Origin: Strongyloides papillosus | Taxonomy: Eukaryota; Nematoda; Chromadorea; Rhabditida; Strongyloididae | Direction of reading: 5' to 3' | DNA length: 64,000 bases | Assembly: GCA_005656395.1 (NCBI GenBank) | Contig: SRSI01000020.1 | Coordinates: 62,001-126,000 of the forward strand | Shown here: positions 33,954 through 45,351 of the stretch, piece by piece | Layout of the letters: every line of letters begins with the position of its first letter | Position numbering within the stretch: position 1 is the stretch's first letter | The notes under the pieces: generated by a model | The model's input: only the letters and a program-made list of their open reading frames with translations | What the model was told of the DNA's origin: nothing | Database searches by the model: none | Program-made: the position numbers and the translations under genes

Positions 33954-34320
33954 TTCTAGGATATTCAAGTATAGGAATACTTCACATAGACAAACATGGA
34001 GAAAATGACATTCGACCATTTCCATTACTTGTGAATCAACTAGAAAATGTTAGAAGTTCCTTCAGTTTCTTCATTAAAAGAGGTATGCAAGACTAAAACA
34101 TTATTTATATTACTAGAATGAGTCAACCTTAGTAAATACCAAAATACAAACTTTCTAAACCATAGATTTATTGTAGAGTTATTCAAGAAACACAACAAAT
34201 ATAGAACGATTGGAAATCAGATGTATTTGTACAGGATCTGCTGGCGATAGAATATATAAAAATTTGGATTTATCATCAATGGCAACTTTAAAGAGAGTAT
34301 TTTTCAAAGTGTTGAGCTAG
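33954..34320 (+). pseudogene. Decayed F-box family gene fragment (LRR-like part)
   Basis: Two blocks align without gaps to the intact F-box protein at 35195-36296. Block one (about 33962-34050, IGILHIDKHGENDIRPF...) matches ISALTISKVAEKDFRSF.... Block two (about 34176-34320, NIERLEIRCIC and KNLDLSSMATL) matches SIKNLCIEHIC and LDLSLSSLDTI. No splice joins the two in one frame, block two ends in a stop, and no F-box is found upstream. It is therefore a fragment of an old duplicate. The open frame at 34479-34715 downstream may be more of it, but I could not align it. Confidence 0.65.
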
Positions 34321-35164
34321 AAGAATTCTGGACAAGAATTTCATTTCCAATTTATACAACAATAAATTATATAAATATGTTTACAAAAAAACAAAGCACT
34401 CCTCACACTTCTTTCAACAGATTCATGAACGATAGAAATAACGAGGAGAAAACAGTTTGAAATCATAGTAGTATTGAGTTGCTTCTTAAAACAACCGAAA
34501 CTACAGATGATTTTAGAATTATTATTATAGCTATTTTTAGGAACTCTCAAACTACCAGAAGTTTATACTCCTTTGAATTTCCTGAAACTAATATTATGAC
34601 TGAAGCCCAGAAAATCTGTCATATCTCTCTAACGAATTGGATTAATGTTTTTGCTTTTGTTGCGAAAGATCCAGATTATTACTATCACGAGGATGAGGAT
34701 CGTATACATAAATAATTTATTTCTATCTCGTAATTTTTTATCATTTGCTACCTATAATCGTTAAATGTTTGTAATACATTACTCTTTGAAATATACTTAA
34801 ACCTATCTTTATTTCTATTTTGTCATATATTGAGTAGTTAATATAAGACCGATAAACTCTCAATAGAGTGATAAAAAAGTCTTTGAGATATCAAAATCGT
34901 CTTTGGTAAAGGTCAAAAAATAGAACAAAATAATGATTCTTTTGGTTTTACACGCCACTATCACCACTGTAAATAAATTACTTTCTCGTAATGATGTTCT
35001 AGTATACAATGAATCTTACTAAAATGCGAACACTTTCCCACTTCATGAACTTAAAAATGTTCTCCCCATTATCATTGGAGTTATCTTGAGTAACTTTCTT
35101 AATTTTATTTGTATTCATTTAATTCATACGTTCTTTCGATTCAACCGTGTTTATATCTTTTTAG
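34321..35164. other. Region between F-box remnant and F-box gene
   Basis: Contains a 78-codon plus-strand frame (34479-34715) with no recognisable content, possibly further remnant. It ends in TATCTTTTTAG (35164), an acceptor 30 nt before the F-box ATG. Confidence 0.4.
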
Positions 35165-35194
35165 GGTTGTTTTAAATATATTTATTATTCTATC

Positions 35195-36296
35195 ATGAAT
35201 TATAGTATGGAAGAGGAACGTTCTGAAGAACAAGATTATACACCTCTACTTTCTGATGATGCTATTTTTCTTATTTTATCAGAACTCTCATGGAAGGATA
35301 TTCTCAATGTGAAGCTCGTATCAAGAAGATTCTACGGTATTATTCATGAAAAGTACCAGCAACTAAACAGGAGAACTGTACATGGTATTTTGATAAAATA
35401 TAATAAAAATTATAAAAGCTACCCAATTCGTCTCGATATCATTTTTGATAGTGTGATAGACGGAGATTCACGAATTATTCCATTTTCTTATCACCGGGTA
35501 ACAGTTTTGGTGACCATTAGTGTTTTATTCATATTTTCTTTTTCAGAAAATCATTAACATTCAAAGTGGTGAGGAGCTGTCTAAATTGCTAAAAATGTTT
35601 GATTTAAAAAATTTCAATTATTTAGTAGTACCTGCTACTGATGATTTTGATATCTTCGACATCATGGGCAAGTCTTTTCAAATAGGAACAAAGATCTCCG
35701 CTTTGACTATTTCCAAGGTAGCCGAAAAAGATTTTCGAAGTTTCCGAGTATTCATTGAGAAATTTTCGTCTATCAAGAATCTTTGTATCGAACATATATG
35801 CTCTCCTTCAACAGAAGCGAAGGATATCTATTTAGATTTATCTTTATCATCCCTTGACACCATTGAACATTTTTGCATCTCTGAATGCAATGCAACGAAG
35901 ATTTTATCTGTTGATATGGTTACTAAGTTACTTGAAAGAAATCTAAATTTAAAGTCTCTTGATATTGGAACATGGGACATTGAATTTATAGAGAGTCTTT
36001 TCAAGAAATTTTTTACAATGGAACAACCATGTAAAACGGTAAATAAATGTGATTACGGCGAAATTAATCTTAGTCTGTTTTTTCGTGGTGAATTCGAACA
36101 TCTTTGTGAAATTTTAAGAAATGATCTCAATCAACTCGAGGACGTAGAGGAAATCGAAGATACTTTGTTTCCTTGGGAAGGTGTTGTTTTTGAGTCTAGT
36201 GTATATTATAAGTATTGTCTAAAGGATAAAAATGGAATTACGAGATGTGTTAGATTGTGGAATGGTGAATTGGATCGCCCAGGATTGAATCATTAA
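35195..36296 (+). CDS. F-box protein with LRR-like C-terminal region, 350 aa
   Basis: Exons are 35195-35497 and 35547-36296 (49-nt intron). The ATG at 35195 gives MNYSMEEERSEEQDY. Residues about 17-62 are an F-box: LSDDAIFLILSELSWKDIL, then NVKLVSRRFYGII. The rest has irregular leucine-rich spacing (TKISALTISKVAEKDF, IKNLCIEHIC, LNLKSLDIGTWDIEF) and ends in an acidic/aromatic tail. F-box proteins plug into SKP1-CUL1 and bring substrates for ubiquitylation. The C-terminal domain is reminiscent of nematode F-box families that expand and diversify quickly, but I do not recognise a named family. It is the intact member of a local cluster with two degenerate relatives. Confidence 0.8.
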
Positions 36297-36417
36297 ATGA
36301 TTCTTACTTTTACTGAAGAAATCCTACTTAAATATAAATTTTTTCGCTCTTCTATTTGTTCTTCTTATATGAACTATATTCTAAAAATAAATTATTTGTT
36401 AAAACGGGAGATACGAG

Positions 36418-36782
36418 ATTCAACCACTTTGAAAAAAACAGGTTGAATTTATACACACTCTATCTAAATTCAACCACCAGGTTGAATTTTACTGTATAGA
36501 TTCAACCTCTCAACCTTTCGTGATAAAGCTTGTGCTATGCCATTCTTGTCCAGCACTGCCGTATTGTAACCCTCATAAAAGTGGATTTGAGAGAGCTGTC
36601 TATGAATTTATACATAAAACTCAACCGGCGGTTGAACTTTACCCATCTAAATTCAAACAGCAGATTGAGTTTTACACATAAAATTCAACCTTCTAGTGGA
36701 AAATTTTTCTATGGAGTGTATAAATTCAACCGTCGGTTGAATCTATACATATTGTGAATAAATTCAATCGACGGTTGAATTA
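36418..36782. repeat. Cluster of TTCAACC / GGTTGAA palindromic repeats
   Basis: At least eight copies of AATTCAACC-like half-sites in 365 nt, most arranged as short inverted repeats with a 1-5 nt centre. Examples are 36467-36491 (AAATTCAACC...GGTTGAATTT), 36619-36639, 36649-36673, 36722-36743 (ATTCAACCG-T-CGGTTGAAT, perfect) and 36759-36781. Spacer text such as TTTACACATC/TATACAC recurs between units, so it looks like a degenerate minisatellite of palindromes. It lies between the intact and the decayed F-box copies. Confidence 0.8.
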
Positions 36783-36925
36783 AAATAACCCCTTATCTCA
36801 ATTTGATTTGTACTCGTTTATTCCATAAGTTATTTCAATCCAGACATGTTTATGTATTTATTTTCAGGGGTATTTTGAATATAATTATTTGTCTATCATA
36901 TCGGTTCTATTTGCAGTATCACGAA

Positions 36926-38026
36926 TCTTTGTACGAAGGAGGAACTTTCTGAGGAACAAGATTATACATCTGTACTTTACTGATGATGCCCTTCTTATCA
37001 TTTTATCGGAACTCTCCTGGGGGGATATCCTCAATGTAAAGCTCGTATCAAGAAGACTGTACAGTATTATTGGTGATAGTTACCATAGATTACCGAAAAG
37101 AGAAGTACTAAAGATTTCGATAAAATATGATAGAAGTCATATAAGATAACCATTTTGTCTTAAGATGGCTTTCCATGATCAGGTAGATGAGGATCTTTCA
37201 GACATGAAGTATTATTCCTACACGGTAATAGTTCTGGCGATAATTTTATACATATTTTAAATTTTTTTTTTCAGAAGACCATTAATGTTGAAAGTGTTGG
37301 GGAATTGCCTGTTTTATTAAAAGTGTTTGGTGTGCGAGATCTTTATAAATTTAGTGTACGTGTTGATGGTACTCCTGGTGTTTTTGGCATCTTGGGTGAC
37401 TTTCTACAAGTAGGAACAAAAGTAAATTTTTTGGAAATTTCCAAGTTTACGAAAAAGGACTTTGGGAGCTTCGGAACATTCATTAGAAAACTTCTATTCA
37501 GTTGAGGCTCTTTTTATTAAACATATATGTGCTCTTTCGACAAAAACGAAGAATATCTATTCCCTATTATCTCTATCATCCCTCAACACCATTAGATGGT
37601 TTGAGATCTTTAAATGCAATAAAACGAAGGTCTTATCAAGTGATTCGTTTTACTAAATTACTTGAAAATAATCCAGGTATGAAGTTTTTGGATATTGGAT
37701 CATGGAGCATTAGATTTTTAGACAGTGTTTCTAAAGAACACTTTACAGTGTACCGACCATGTAAAATTGAGAGTGGATGTGGTTACAACGAGATTGAGCT
37801 TGTTCTACATTTTGGTGGTAACTTCAAGCGTCTTTATCGTATTTTGAGGAATGATCTTAGTGAATTCGAGAATGTAAAAGATGTCACATGTTCTCCAAAT
37901 TTTGGAGACGAACTAAAATTTGAGCTTAATGTAGATTGCAAGTATTGTCTCAAGAGAAGACATCAAATCAAAAGATTTGTTGAAATAGAACTTTATATGT
38001 TCCCTTGCAAAGATTTCTATCTTTAG
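36926..38026 (+). pseudogene. Degenerate F-box paralogue
   Basis: A full-length relative of the gene at 35195-36296, collinear over its length and sharing even the upstream TTTTCAGGGGTATTTTGAATAT leader. It is broken at several points. A frameshift lies near 36977 between EELSEEQDYTSVLY and TDDALLIILSELSW, and a stop follows HIR near 37149. A further frameshift lies near 37490 (GTFIRKLLFS* into EHSLENFYSVEALFIKHIC), and another near 37640 before FTKLLENNPGMKFLDIG. The intron (acceptor at about 37275) and the C-terminus (ILRNDLSEFENVKDV, CKYCLKRRHQIKRF) remain recognisable. Four lesions make sequencing error unlikely as the sole cause. Confidence 0.8.
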
Positions 38027-38587
38027 TATAATTCTTACTTTTGCTGGAAAACTCTCATCTAAGTATATATTTTTTTACTATTTTTTTATTGTATATTGAG
38101 ATTGTTTTATTTAAATATCATTTAATAGTAAGTTATTTGTTCACGGGAGGAAATAGGTATTTAAAAAAAGATGAGGAAACGTGCTGTTGGTTGTTTTCAA
38201 GAATTTTAAATATGTCAAAAATGAAACTTTAAAAATTCCGACTTTTTTTTCATTATCAGAACCCAAAATTATTCATGCTTAAAAATTTTTAAATGAAAAG
38301 AATAACCTTAAGAGTGTAGAGACCAATATACTAAAAAACATTTAAGTAACTATATCTTAAGAACAGGACTATAGATTGAGCTAATTTACCGCTTTTTAGA
38401 ATCAGTACATAAGTTACATATATTGAGATTGAAAAAAGTTTTAATATTTGAAATAATTTCCCGAACTCTCCTGCTCCTCTAATATATATAGGCATTGTAA
38501 ACATTATATAATTTACTAAAGTAGTTTATTAGTCGAAAAAGTACTTTTTGAAAGATATTTCAACAAAAATTTTAACAACTATATCAT
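38027..38587. other. Intergenic region, F-box pseudogene / ECSIT
   Basis: 0.56 kb. The open frame 38041-38232 is low-complexity and not supported. Contains the ECSIT 3' UTR. Confidence 0.4.
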
Positions 38588-39766
38588 TTAAACAACATCT
38601 ATAGAACTAGTTTTCATTCTGAAAAGAATTTTTGCTTCGCCTAAATTATTATTGTCTTCCTGAAGATGACGAGTCCATGCCATAGCAGATTCCTTGGTGT
38701 TTTCCTCAAGAACAGCCATAGCTAGAATAATTTTCCCATCTTCTTGATGAATATTTTTAACTTTTTTAAATTCCCTTTCAATACCATAAACAATATCATC
38801 CACGTTATAATAACTATCATTATCCATAACTAATAAATCATCATCTTTACTATACTCTGGATCATCACACGACAAAACAACATACTTTATTTGATGCTCT
38901 CTTAAATAAACTAATGAGGGACCATCAACATATAACGTTAGATCTTTATAATCTCTAATTAAGTTAAAAAGAAGTCTTCTTTGAAGAGGACTTTGAGCAC
39001 TAACTATAAAACTTTCATTCCCGTTTTTGTCAACAGATTTGGCATCCGAAAAATTTGTACCTGCATCACGAGACATCATTTTCAAAGCTAACTCTGCTAA
39101 TTCTAGTTTATTTAAATTTTTATTATCTATATCTCTTCCATCTAAATATTTATTTGTATGCCGTATTTTTGGATTCCAAAATAACATTCTTTTAGCTTTT
39201 TTTGTTGCAAAATTCCATTCACCAAATGTTAAAGCAACAATATCGTGAATCTCCTTATCTGGTTGAACACCTATTAAAATAAATATTAGTTTTGTTAAAA
39301 AAATATTTTTATAAAATACCGTTCCATTCCATTTCATCAAGAACTTTAACACAGCAGTGTTGTTGTTGAGGATGGTGTAAAAAAACTTTTTGCATTTTAT
39401 TTTGTGGAATTAATGGTCCTTTTGGGAAGGAATCAAGAAGAACTTTGTATGTATCGAGATCTTTATGTACATTAAATTCTTTCATATATTTTAGAGCTGT
39501 TGTTATAAATTCCACACTTCCACGGGTATTCGTCTTGTTTTTTAAATAAATATCTAAATATATTTTATTATGAGAAACAATGTCATATTCTTACCTAATA
39601 CAGCATGAAATGTTGTTTTATTCTTATCTTCCTTTGGTATATTTGTAAATTGATCACTCAAATGTGCAATTTCTCTGGATGAAAACTTTTCATTGTGAAA
39701 ATTAGAATATAAAATAGAAGAACAAATTTTAATATTATTAGGTTTAAGAAATTTAGACAGAAACAT
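38588..39766 (-). CDS. ecsit: ECSIT homologue, mitochondrial complex I assembly factor, 362 aa
   Basis: Exons are 39595-39766, 39320-39553 and 38588-39270 (introns 41 and 49 nt). For exon 2 I chose the acceptor giving FHAVL/DIYLKNKTNTRGSVEFI, since the alternative acceptor 18 nt downstream breaks the frame. The N-terminus (MFLSKFLKPNNIKICSSILY) is a plausible mitochondrial targeting peptide, hydroxylated and basic. ECSIT landmarks are RGSVEFITTALKYMKEFNVHKDLDTY, KVLDEMEWNGVQPDKEIHD, VSAQSPLQRR, YVDGPSLVYLREHQIKYVVL and DGKIILAMAVLEENTKESAMAW. In mammals ECSIT works with NDUFAF1 and ACAD9 in the MCIA complex and also in Toll signalling. The nematode protein most likely serves complex I assembly. 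Confidence 0.88.
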
Positions 39767-40143
39767 AAATTATTGTTTATAATTTTCTAGGAAACTTTAT
39801 TGTAACAATAAGAAAATTCAATCTTACAAAGAAAACTTTGGAAATATATGAATTTTCAAAATTAAAATGTTAGACATTTCAGTGACAGCTTTATTATCTA
39901 TTTTACTTTAATAAATGAGATCGAAGATATAATATCTATTTTAAGAAGAATATTTAAAATTAACACATCACGTTCCCCTCTAATTTTCTTTTTGTACAAT
40001 TGACTTCAACGAATTGATATTGTTTTCCTCTAGATAATAGTTACGGAAAAGTATCATATTTTGACAAATAACTAATCATTTTCACTATTTAAAACTTTTA
40101 ATATTGAGTAAACAATATTACAACCAATAAACAAGGTAGATTG
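39767..40143. other. Intergenic region between NADAR and ECSIT genes
   Basis: 377 nt, both neighbours on the minus strand. Nothing specific is seen. Confidence 0.4.
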
Positions 40144-41046
40144 TCATTCTAAAAATCCATTTTCAGTTAAAATAGCTCTTGCTAACATAACAAGTATTCC
40201 TTGTATATTTTTTCCTTCACTTATCGTTGGATAATACTCCAAAAAAATTGGTTCTTCATAAACTGGAACATCAATAGTTCTGTAAATGTTTTTATTCATC
40301 CATTGACGTAACTTTTTTATTGAACCACAAGCATCATATCGGTCCCCACCATATGCATTCAAAATAATTTTTGCGCGATCCTTCTTCATAACCTCTAAAA
40401 GATCTTTGTTTTGTTTAAATTTTTCCACTGTTGCTTGAGTTATAATTCCTAAACCACTTATTTTTCTCCATTCAATAACGTCTTTATTTGTTTTTTTACA
40501 CAATTGAAGACATTTTTTAACATACTTCCGATAAAGATATGATCTTTTCATATTAAAAAAAGTTTTTTCCATTTTTTTATTGCATAGTTCCTTTAATTTA
40601 TAGTGCTGATAAACATGGTCTACTGATGTATATCTACGGCCATTGTATACAAATGGTCTTTTATTGTAGGCTATTGAGTATATATTAGATGAATCGTAGA
40701 TGACAATTACCTTTCCAGGGGAAATTTCATATTTGACTGCTAAAGGATACGAATGTCCTATTACTTCAATATCATCATTTTCAGTTGCAACATTAGGTTT
40801 TGGGTTAGTCGAAAATCTATTAAAGATATTTTCTTTTTCTTCATTTTTTGAGAATGTAAAAGTTTCATCGGAAGATTCTAATTCATTAAAGCTAAATTCT
40901 CGGAACATCTGAGAACTAGAATTATCACAAGATCCCTCATCCTTACTATTACTGATATTCACTTCGAAGTCTTTATACAATTTACCAGTAAAATTGGTGT
41001 TTCTATTATCGTCAAAGTTTTTTTCACAATATTTAAAAAAGGGCAT
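40144..41046 (-). CDS. NADAR-domain protein (YbiA-like N-glycosidase fold), 300 aa
   Basis: A single exon from the first ATG at 41046 (MPFFKYCEKNFDDN). A TTTTTTACAG acceptor ends about 30 nt upstream. Residues 1-110 are acidic/Ser-rich and likely disordered (SSDETFTFSKNEEKENIF). Residues about 115-300 are a NADAR domain: VIVIYDSSNIYSIAYNKRPF, YNGRRYTSVDHVYQHYKLKE, QNKDLLEVMKKDRAKIILNA, DRYDACGS and GKNIQGILVMLARAIL. NADAR enzymes cleave the N-glycosidic bond of riboflavin intermediates, and some members act on ADP-ribosylated nucleic acid. The family's usual SvEHyyQ glutamate is Asp here (residue about 143), and the conserved W-G after the late Asp is replaced. It may be inactive or altered in specificity. 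Confidence 0.8.
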   Translation of the reverse strand: MPFFKYCEKNFDDNRNTNFTGKLYKDFEVNISNSKDEGSCDNSSSQMFREFSFNELESSDETFTFSKNEEKENIFNRFSTNPKPNVATENDDIEVIGHSYPLAVKYEISPGKVIVIYDSSNIYSIAYNKRPFVYNGRRYTSVDHVYQHYKLKELCNKKMEKTFFNMKRSYLYRKYVKKCLQLCKKTNKDVIEWRKISGLGIITQATVEKFKQNKDLLEVMKKDRAKIILNAYGGDRYDACGSIKKLRQWMNKNIYRTIDVPVYEEPIFLEYYPTISEGKNIQGILVMLARAILTENGFLE

Positions 41047-41860
41047 TTCACTCAATAAATTATCTACAATAAAACTCTGTAAAAAATATTTCAAAAGTCA
41101 AGTAATACAATTATATTTGTTAAAGTTTAAAACGAAAAACAATTATTCAATTGTCCATCATACTAGAAGTAGTAAAAAAAGACTAAACAAATTCAGCAAC
41201 TGACAAATAATTTTTTTTACAATTATATTTAATTTCATCCTCAATAAAATACATTCAGCAAATGCAAAAACTAATATAAAATTTATTTGTACAAGTACTA
41301 AGATACAAAAAACATTTTTATCAACGTTTTCGTTTTTTAATAAATTATTTTATCAAACTATGAAATTTTATCTCGACTTTTGACTTCTATTATCGTAGTA
41401 CATAGTTGAAAACACATATCTATACATACTTATATCATTTTAATCTAGAATGCCGATGTTAAATGTTTTTTTATGTGATAAAATGAATACCAATTTTTTA
41501 AAAACACATATATCTCATGTCAATTGGCAAACACTCATTAATATAATTTTTCTCATAATCTTAAAACTATCCTTGTTTACCATGAATTTGGGGAATTGTT
41601 TTGTAATGTGGTAATGATAACTTTCCAATTGGAGAAAGTGTGTTAATAGTAGTTTTCATCATCATTACGTCTCTACATCTCATCACGCATTCTGATTTTC
41701 ACATTTTCTTACTAATAAATAAACAAGTTTTCTAGTATTGATTGTAATTGTATTTCATAAAGTAACACGATTTATTCATTATTATCTACATATATAAAAG
41801 AGATTATTTATTCTATACATTAATTACTGTATAAATTATTATATACAAAATTTAAAAAAA
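41047..41860. other. Divergent promoter region, NADAR gene / GAK
   Basis: 0.81 kb, AT-rich. Only the NADAR leader acceptor (about 41077) is recognisable. Confidence 0.4.
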
Positions 41861-44800
41861 ATGGCAGATATTTTTAAATCTGCTTTTGATTATCTATCAA
41901 CACAAACTGAAAGTATTCGAAACACTGTTGCTGGTTCCTCTGCAACGGGAATGCATGGGAAGAATAACCATGAATTAGTTGGAACCTTTGTTGAAGTCGG
42001 TGGTCTTAGGCTAGTCATAAGATCTTTACTAGCAGAAGGTAAAATATATTTTCTCTTATTAAAAAATTCATGTTATATATATTTCAGGGGGTTTTGCACT
42101 AGTGTTTTCTGCACAAGATTCTCAATCTAATTGGTATGCAGTTAAAAGGCAACTTGCTACAACTAAAGAAGCAGCTGCCAATATTTTGAAAGAAATTCGT
42201 TTCCTTCGTCAATTAACATCACATCCAAATATTTTAAATTATGCCAGTGCAGCACAAAATAAAAACAATAATGGTTCTACAGAGTTTCTTCTTTTAACAG
42301 AATTATGCTCTGGTGGTTCTGTTGTTGATTTAATGAAAAAGCAGAAAAAATTGTCTCCAGAACAAATAGTCAAGATATTTTATTCTACCTGCAGTGCGAT
42401 ATATCATATGCATTCCCAAACACCTCCTTTAATTCATAGGGATATTAAAGTTGAAAATCTTCTTTTTGACAAGGATGGATTTGTTAAATTATGTGACTTT
42501 GGTAGTGCTACAAATAAGCAGTATAATCCCAATGAGGATTGGAGTAGTTTGGAAAGAGGAAAGATAGAAGAAGAGATGGTTCAGAATACTACTCCAATGT
42601 ATAGGGCTCCAGAAATAATGGAAATGTATTCTAATTATCCTATTGGTGTTTCAATGGATGTTTGGGCTTTAGGATGTGTATTGTATTATTTATGTTTTAA
42701 TAAACATCCATTCGAAGATAGTTCAAAATTAGCAATAGTTCATGCTAATTATTCATTACCAGCTGAATCGCAATATACAGTGTTTTATTCGCTTATTAAA
42801 GCTTGTCTTAAACCTAATCCTTTAGATAGACCTACATCAGATTCACTTAAAGAATCTATTCAAAGTTTAGCTAAATCTATGGGTGTTGACTTGTCTAAAC
42901 CTGTATCTGGAATAGAAAACTTTACTGAACATGGTGATCCTGTTCCTATGGGTCCTAAACAGGCGGGTATGAATAATGAAACGGTTTCTTCTCAAGGATC
43001 AGTTTTAAGTTCATTAAAAGGACAAGGATTAAGTTTATTTAAAAATTTAAAGGAAAAGTCTAAAGATGTCGTTCAGACAGTCCAATCAACTTATGGAAGT
43101 AAAGGACCCGACGTCACTTGGATTTCTTCCAAGATTTTGATGGCACCTTTGCCAGAAAATATCCCAGATGCTTTAAAATCGACATTTGATGAGACTTTAA
43201 AGTCACATATTTATCAAACAACTCAGGGGAAATTTTTAATTTTATACAACTTAGGAAATAGAACTTTTAAGTGTGATTACAAAGGAAAATCATTTGAAGC
43301 ACAATTTCCTCCTTCCAACAGTGGTATTGCCCCGTCTTTGAATTATCTTTTTGAATTGTTGACTGATATAAGTAGATATTTATCTCGAGATGAAAAAAGT
43401 GTTCTGATACTTGTTGGACCCGAACTTTCGTGTATATTAATGGCTGCTGCGTTAATAATTTTTAACAAAATTTTACCTACAGCCGACGTAAGTAGTATTG
43501 TAAGATCGTTGCTTAGAAAAAGAAATAGTGATGATAATGAAAAGAGAATGCCGTTATGTTATATGAGACAACTTGAATATATTCAAACAATTGTAAATTG
43601 TGATTCTCAACAACTTCGTTCCCTTATTCATAATCGTCCCATATCTATTGTATCCGTTCATTTTACTTCTATTCCTGTAGCTAATAGAGCTAAAACCGGT
43701 TCAAGACCTTTTATTGAAATTTACAGTGGTATAACTAAATTATGGTCAACTTTTAAAGATTATACTTTGTTAAGAGAATACAATTCACTAACTGATTCTT
43801 CAATAACAATGGAACTTGAAAATCTTCCTGTTCTTAATGATGTTACCATTGTTGTTAGTCATGCTAGATTCAATAGAATGACAAATAAGACAACAAGTGT
43901 TTTTATGTTTAGTTTTGGTTTCTATTCATCTTTTCATGATGTTGGGCAATCTACAATTGAATTTGACATAAAAAATATTGATATTAATAGAAATGCAGAA
44001 GTTTTGATTCACCCTGATTTTAAAGCAATACTTGCACTAAAAATTGGCCCAGTTGACAGAGGTTTTAATATTGATAATTCACCAAACTTTTTAACATATG
44101 ATAAAGCAACATCTTCTATTATGAATATTGTCAAAGATACTCAAGAGAGAGATTATTTGGCTTCAACTTTTATTTCAACAAATAATAACCTTTTACAACA
44201 AAAAGTAGAGGAAGCCAATTTATTTGATGAAGATGTATTATCAGAGACCTATACTGCCACTGATAAAAGTTTCTTTGATACACTTTCTTGGGGGAATGAT
44301 GGAAAACCAAAAACTCCACCTCAAAGGCCGCCACCACCAGCAACCAATAGTTATACTGAGAAACCAAATTTATTTGATGATGCTGAAGTTCATGAACGTC
44401 TTGCTGGAATAAGAGTTACAAAGGAAGAGGAAGCAGATGATGCTGATGAATTCAAATTTGATTATGAAAAAAGTCCAACAATCGAAAATAGTAAAGATAA
44501 TAATGACCAAAAATTAGTATCTGAAAGTTTTGACCTACTCGGATTGGGAAATGAAATATCAAATACCTATAAACCAACAACTATTTCTAATGATGATCCT
44601 TTCAATGTTTTTTCAATGACACCACAAACAACTGGAAATAGTATGGCGGTAAATTACGATGCAAATGACTTGTTAAATTTCGATTCACCATTAACCTTTA
44701 GTAGAAATGCATCAGCACCAAACCTTGAGAATAAATGTAAAAAAGAGATAGATCCATTTGAAGATTTTCTGGCACAAAGTAGTTTCCCAACAACGGCAAT

Positions 44801-45351
44801 GAATTCAAATGAGTCACTTTCAAAACCAACCTCGAAACCTAATTATAATAGTGCTTTCTTTAATATGTCAACATCACAGAAGACAAATAATGAGAGCAAA
44901 AAATCAAAGGCTTCCTGTGCTTTTGATGATTTACTTTCAAGTCAAGGATTTAGTAAACAAAATAGGAATGAAAATAAAACATTAGCAGATATGAAAAAGG
45001 AAGAAGAAAAGAAAACAATGGATCCAATTCAATTTAAGGTAAATTTTATTATTATTAATTTTTTATAATGTGTTACAATGATTATAGATTAAAAATTGGA
45101 CATCTGGTAAGGAACGTAATATAAGAGCTCTACTAGCTTCACTTAATAGTATTTTATGGGAAGGTGCATCAACATACAAGCAACCATCTATGGGTGATTT
45201 ATTAGACCCAGCACAGGTAAAAAAATGTTACTACAAAGCTTGCCTTGTCGTTCACCCAGACAAACAAACTGGAACATGCAATGAAGAGTTAGCGAAAGCC
45301 ATTTTCACTGAACTAAATGATGCTTGGTCAGCATTTGAAAATGGTAATTAA
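41861..45351 (+). CDS. gak: Cyclin-G-associated kinase / auxilin (kinase, PTEN-like, J domain), 1130 aa
   Basis: Exons are 41861-42038, 42088-45038 and 45088-45351 (both introns 49 nt). A Ser/Thr kinase of the AAK1/GAK family spans residues about 45-325: glycine loop ending GGFALVFSA, VAIK-type Lys about 79, HRDIKVENLLF at 176, CDFGSA at 196 and YRAPEIMEMY. A tensin/PTEN-like phosphatase region (about 345-525) lacks the CxxGxxR active site, as in auxilin, followed by a C2 domain (about 535-690). The linker carries AP2/clathrin-type motifs (DDPFNVF, IDPFEDF, NLFDD). A C-terminal J domain fills the last exon, with HPDK at about 1099. GAK/auxilin recruits HSC70 to uncoat clathrin vesicles. C. 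elegans has one such gene, dnj-25. All domains are intact. Confidence 0.95.
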
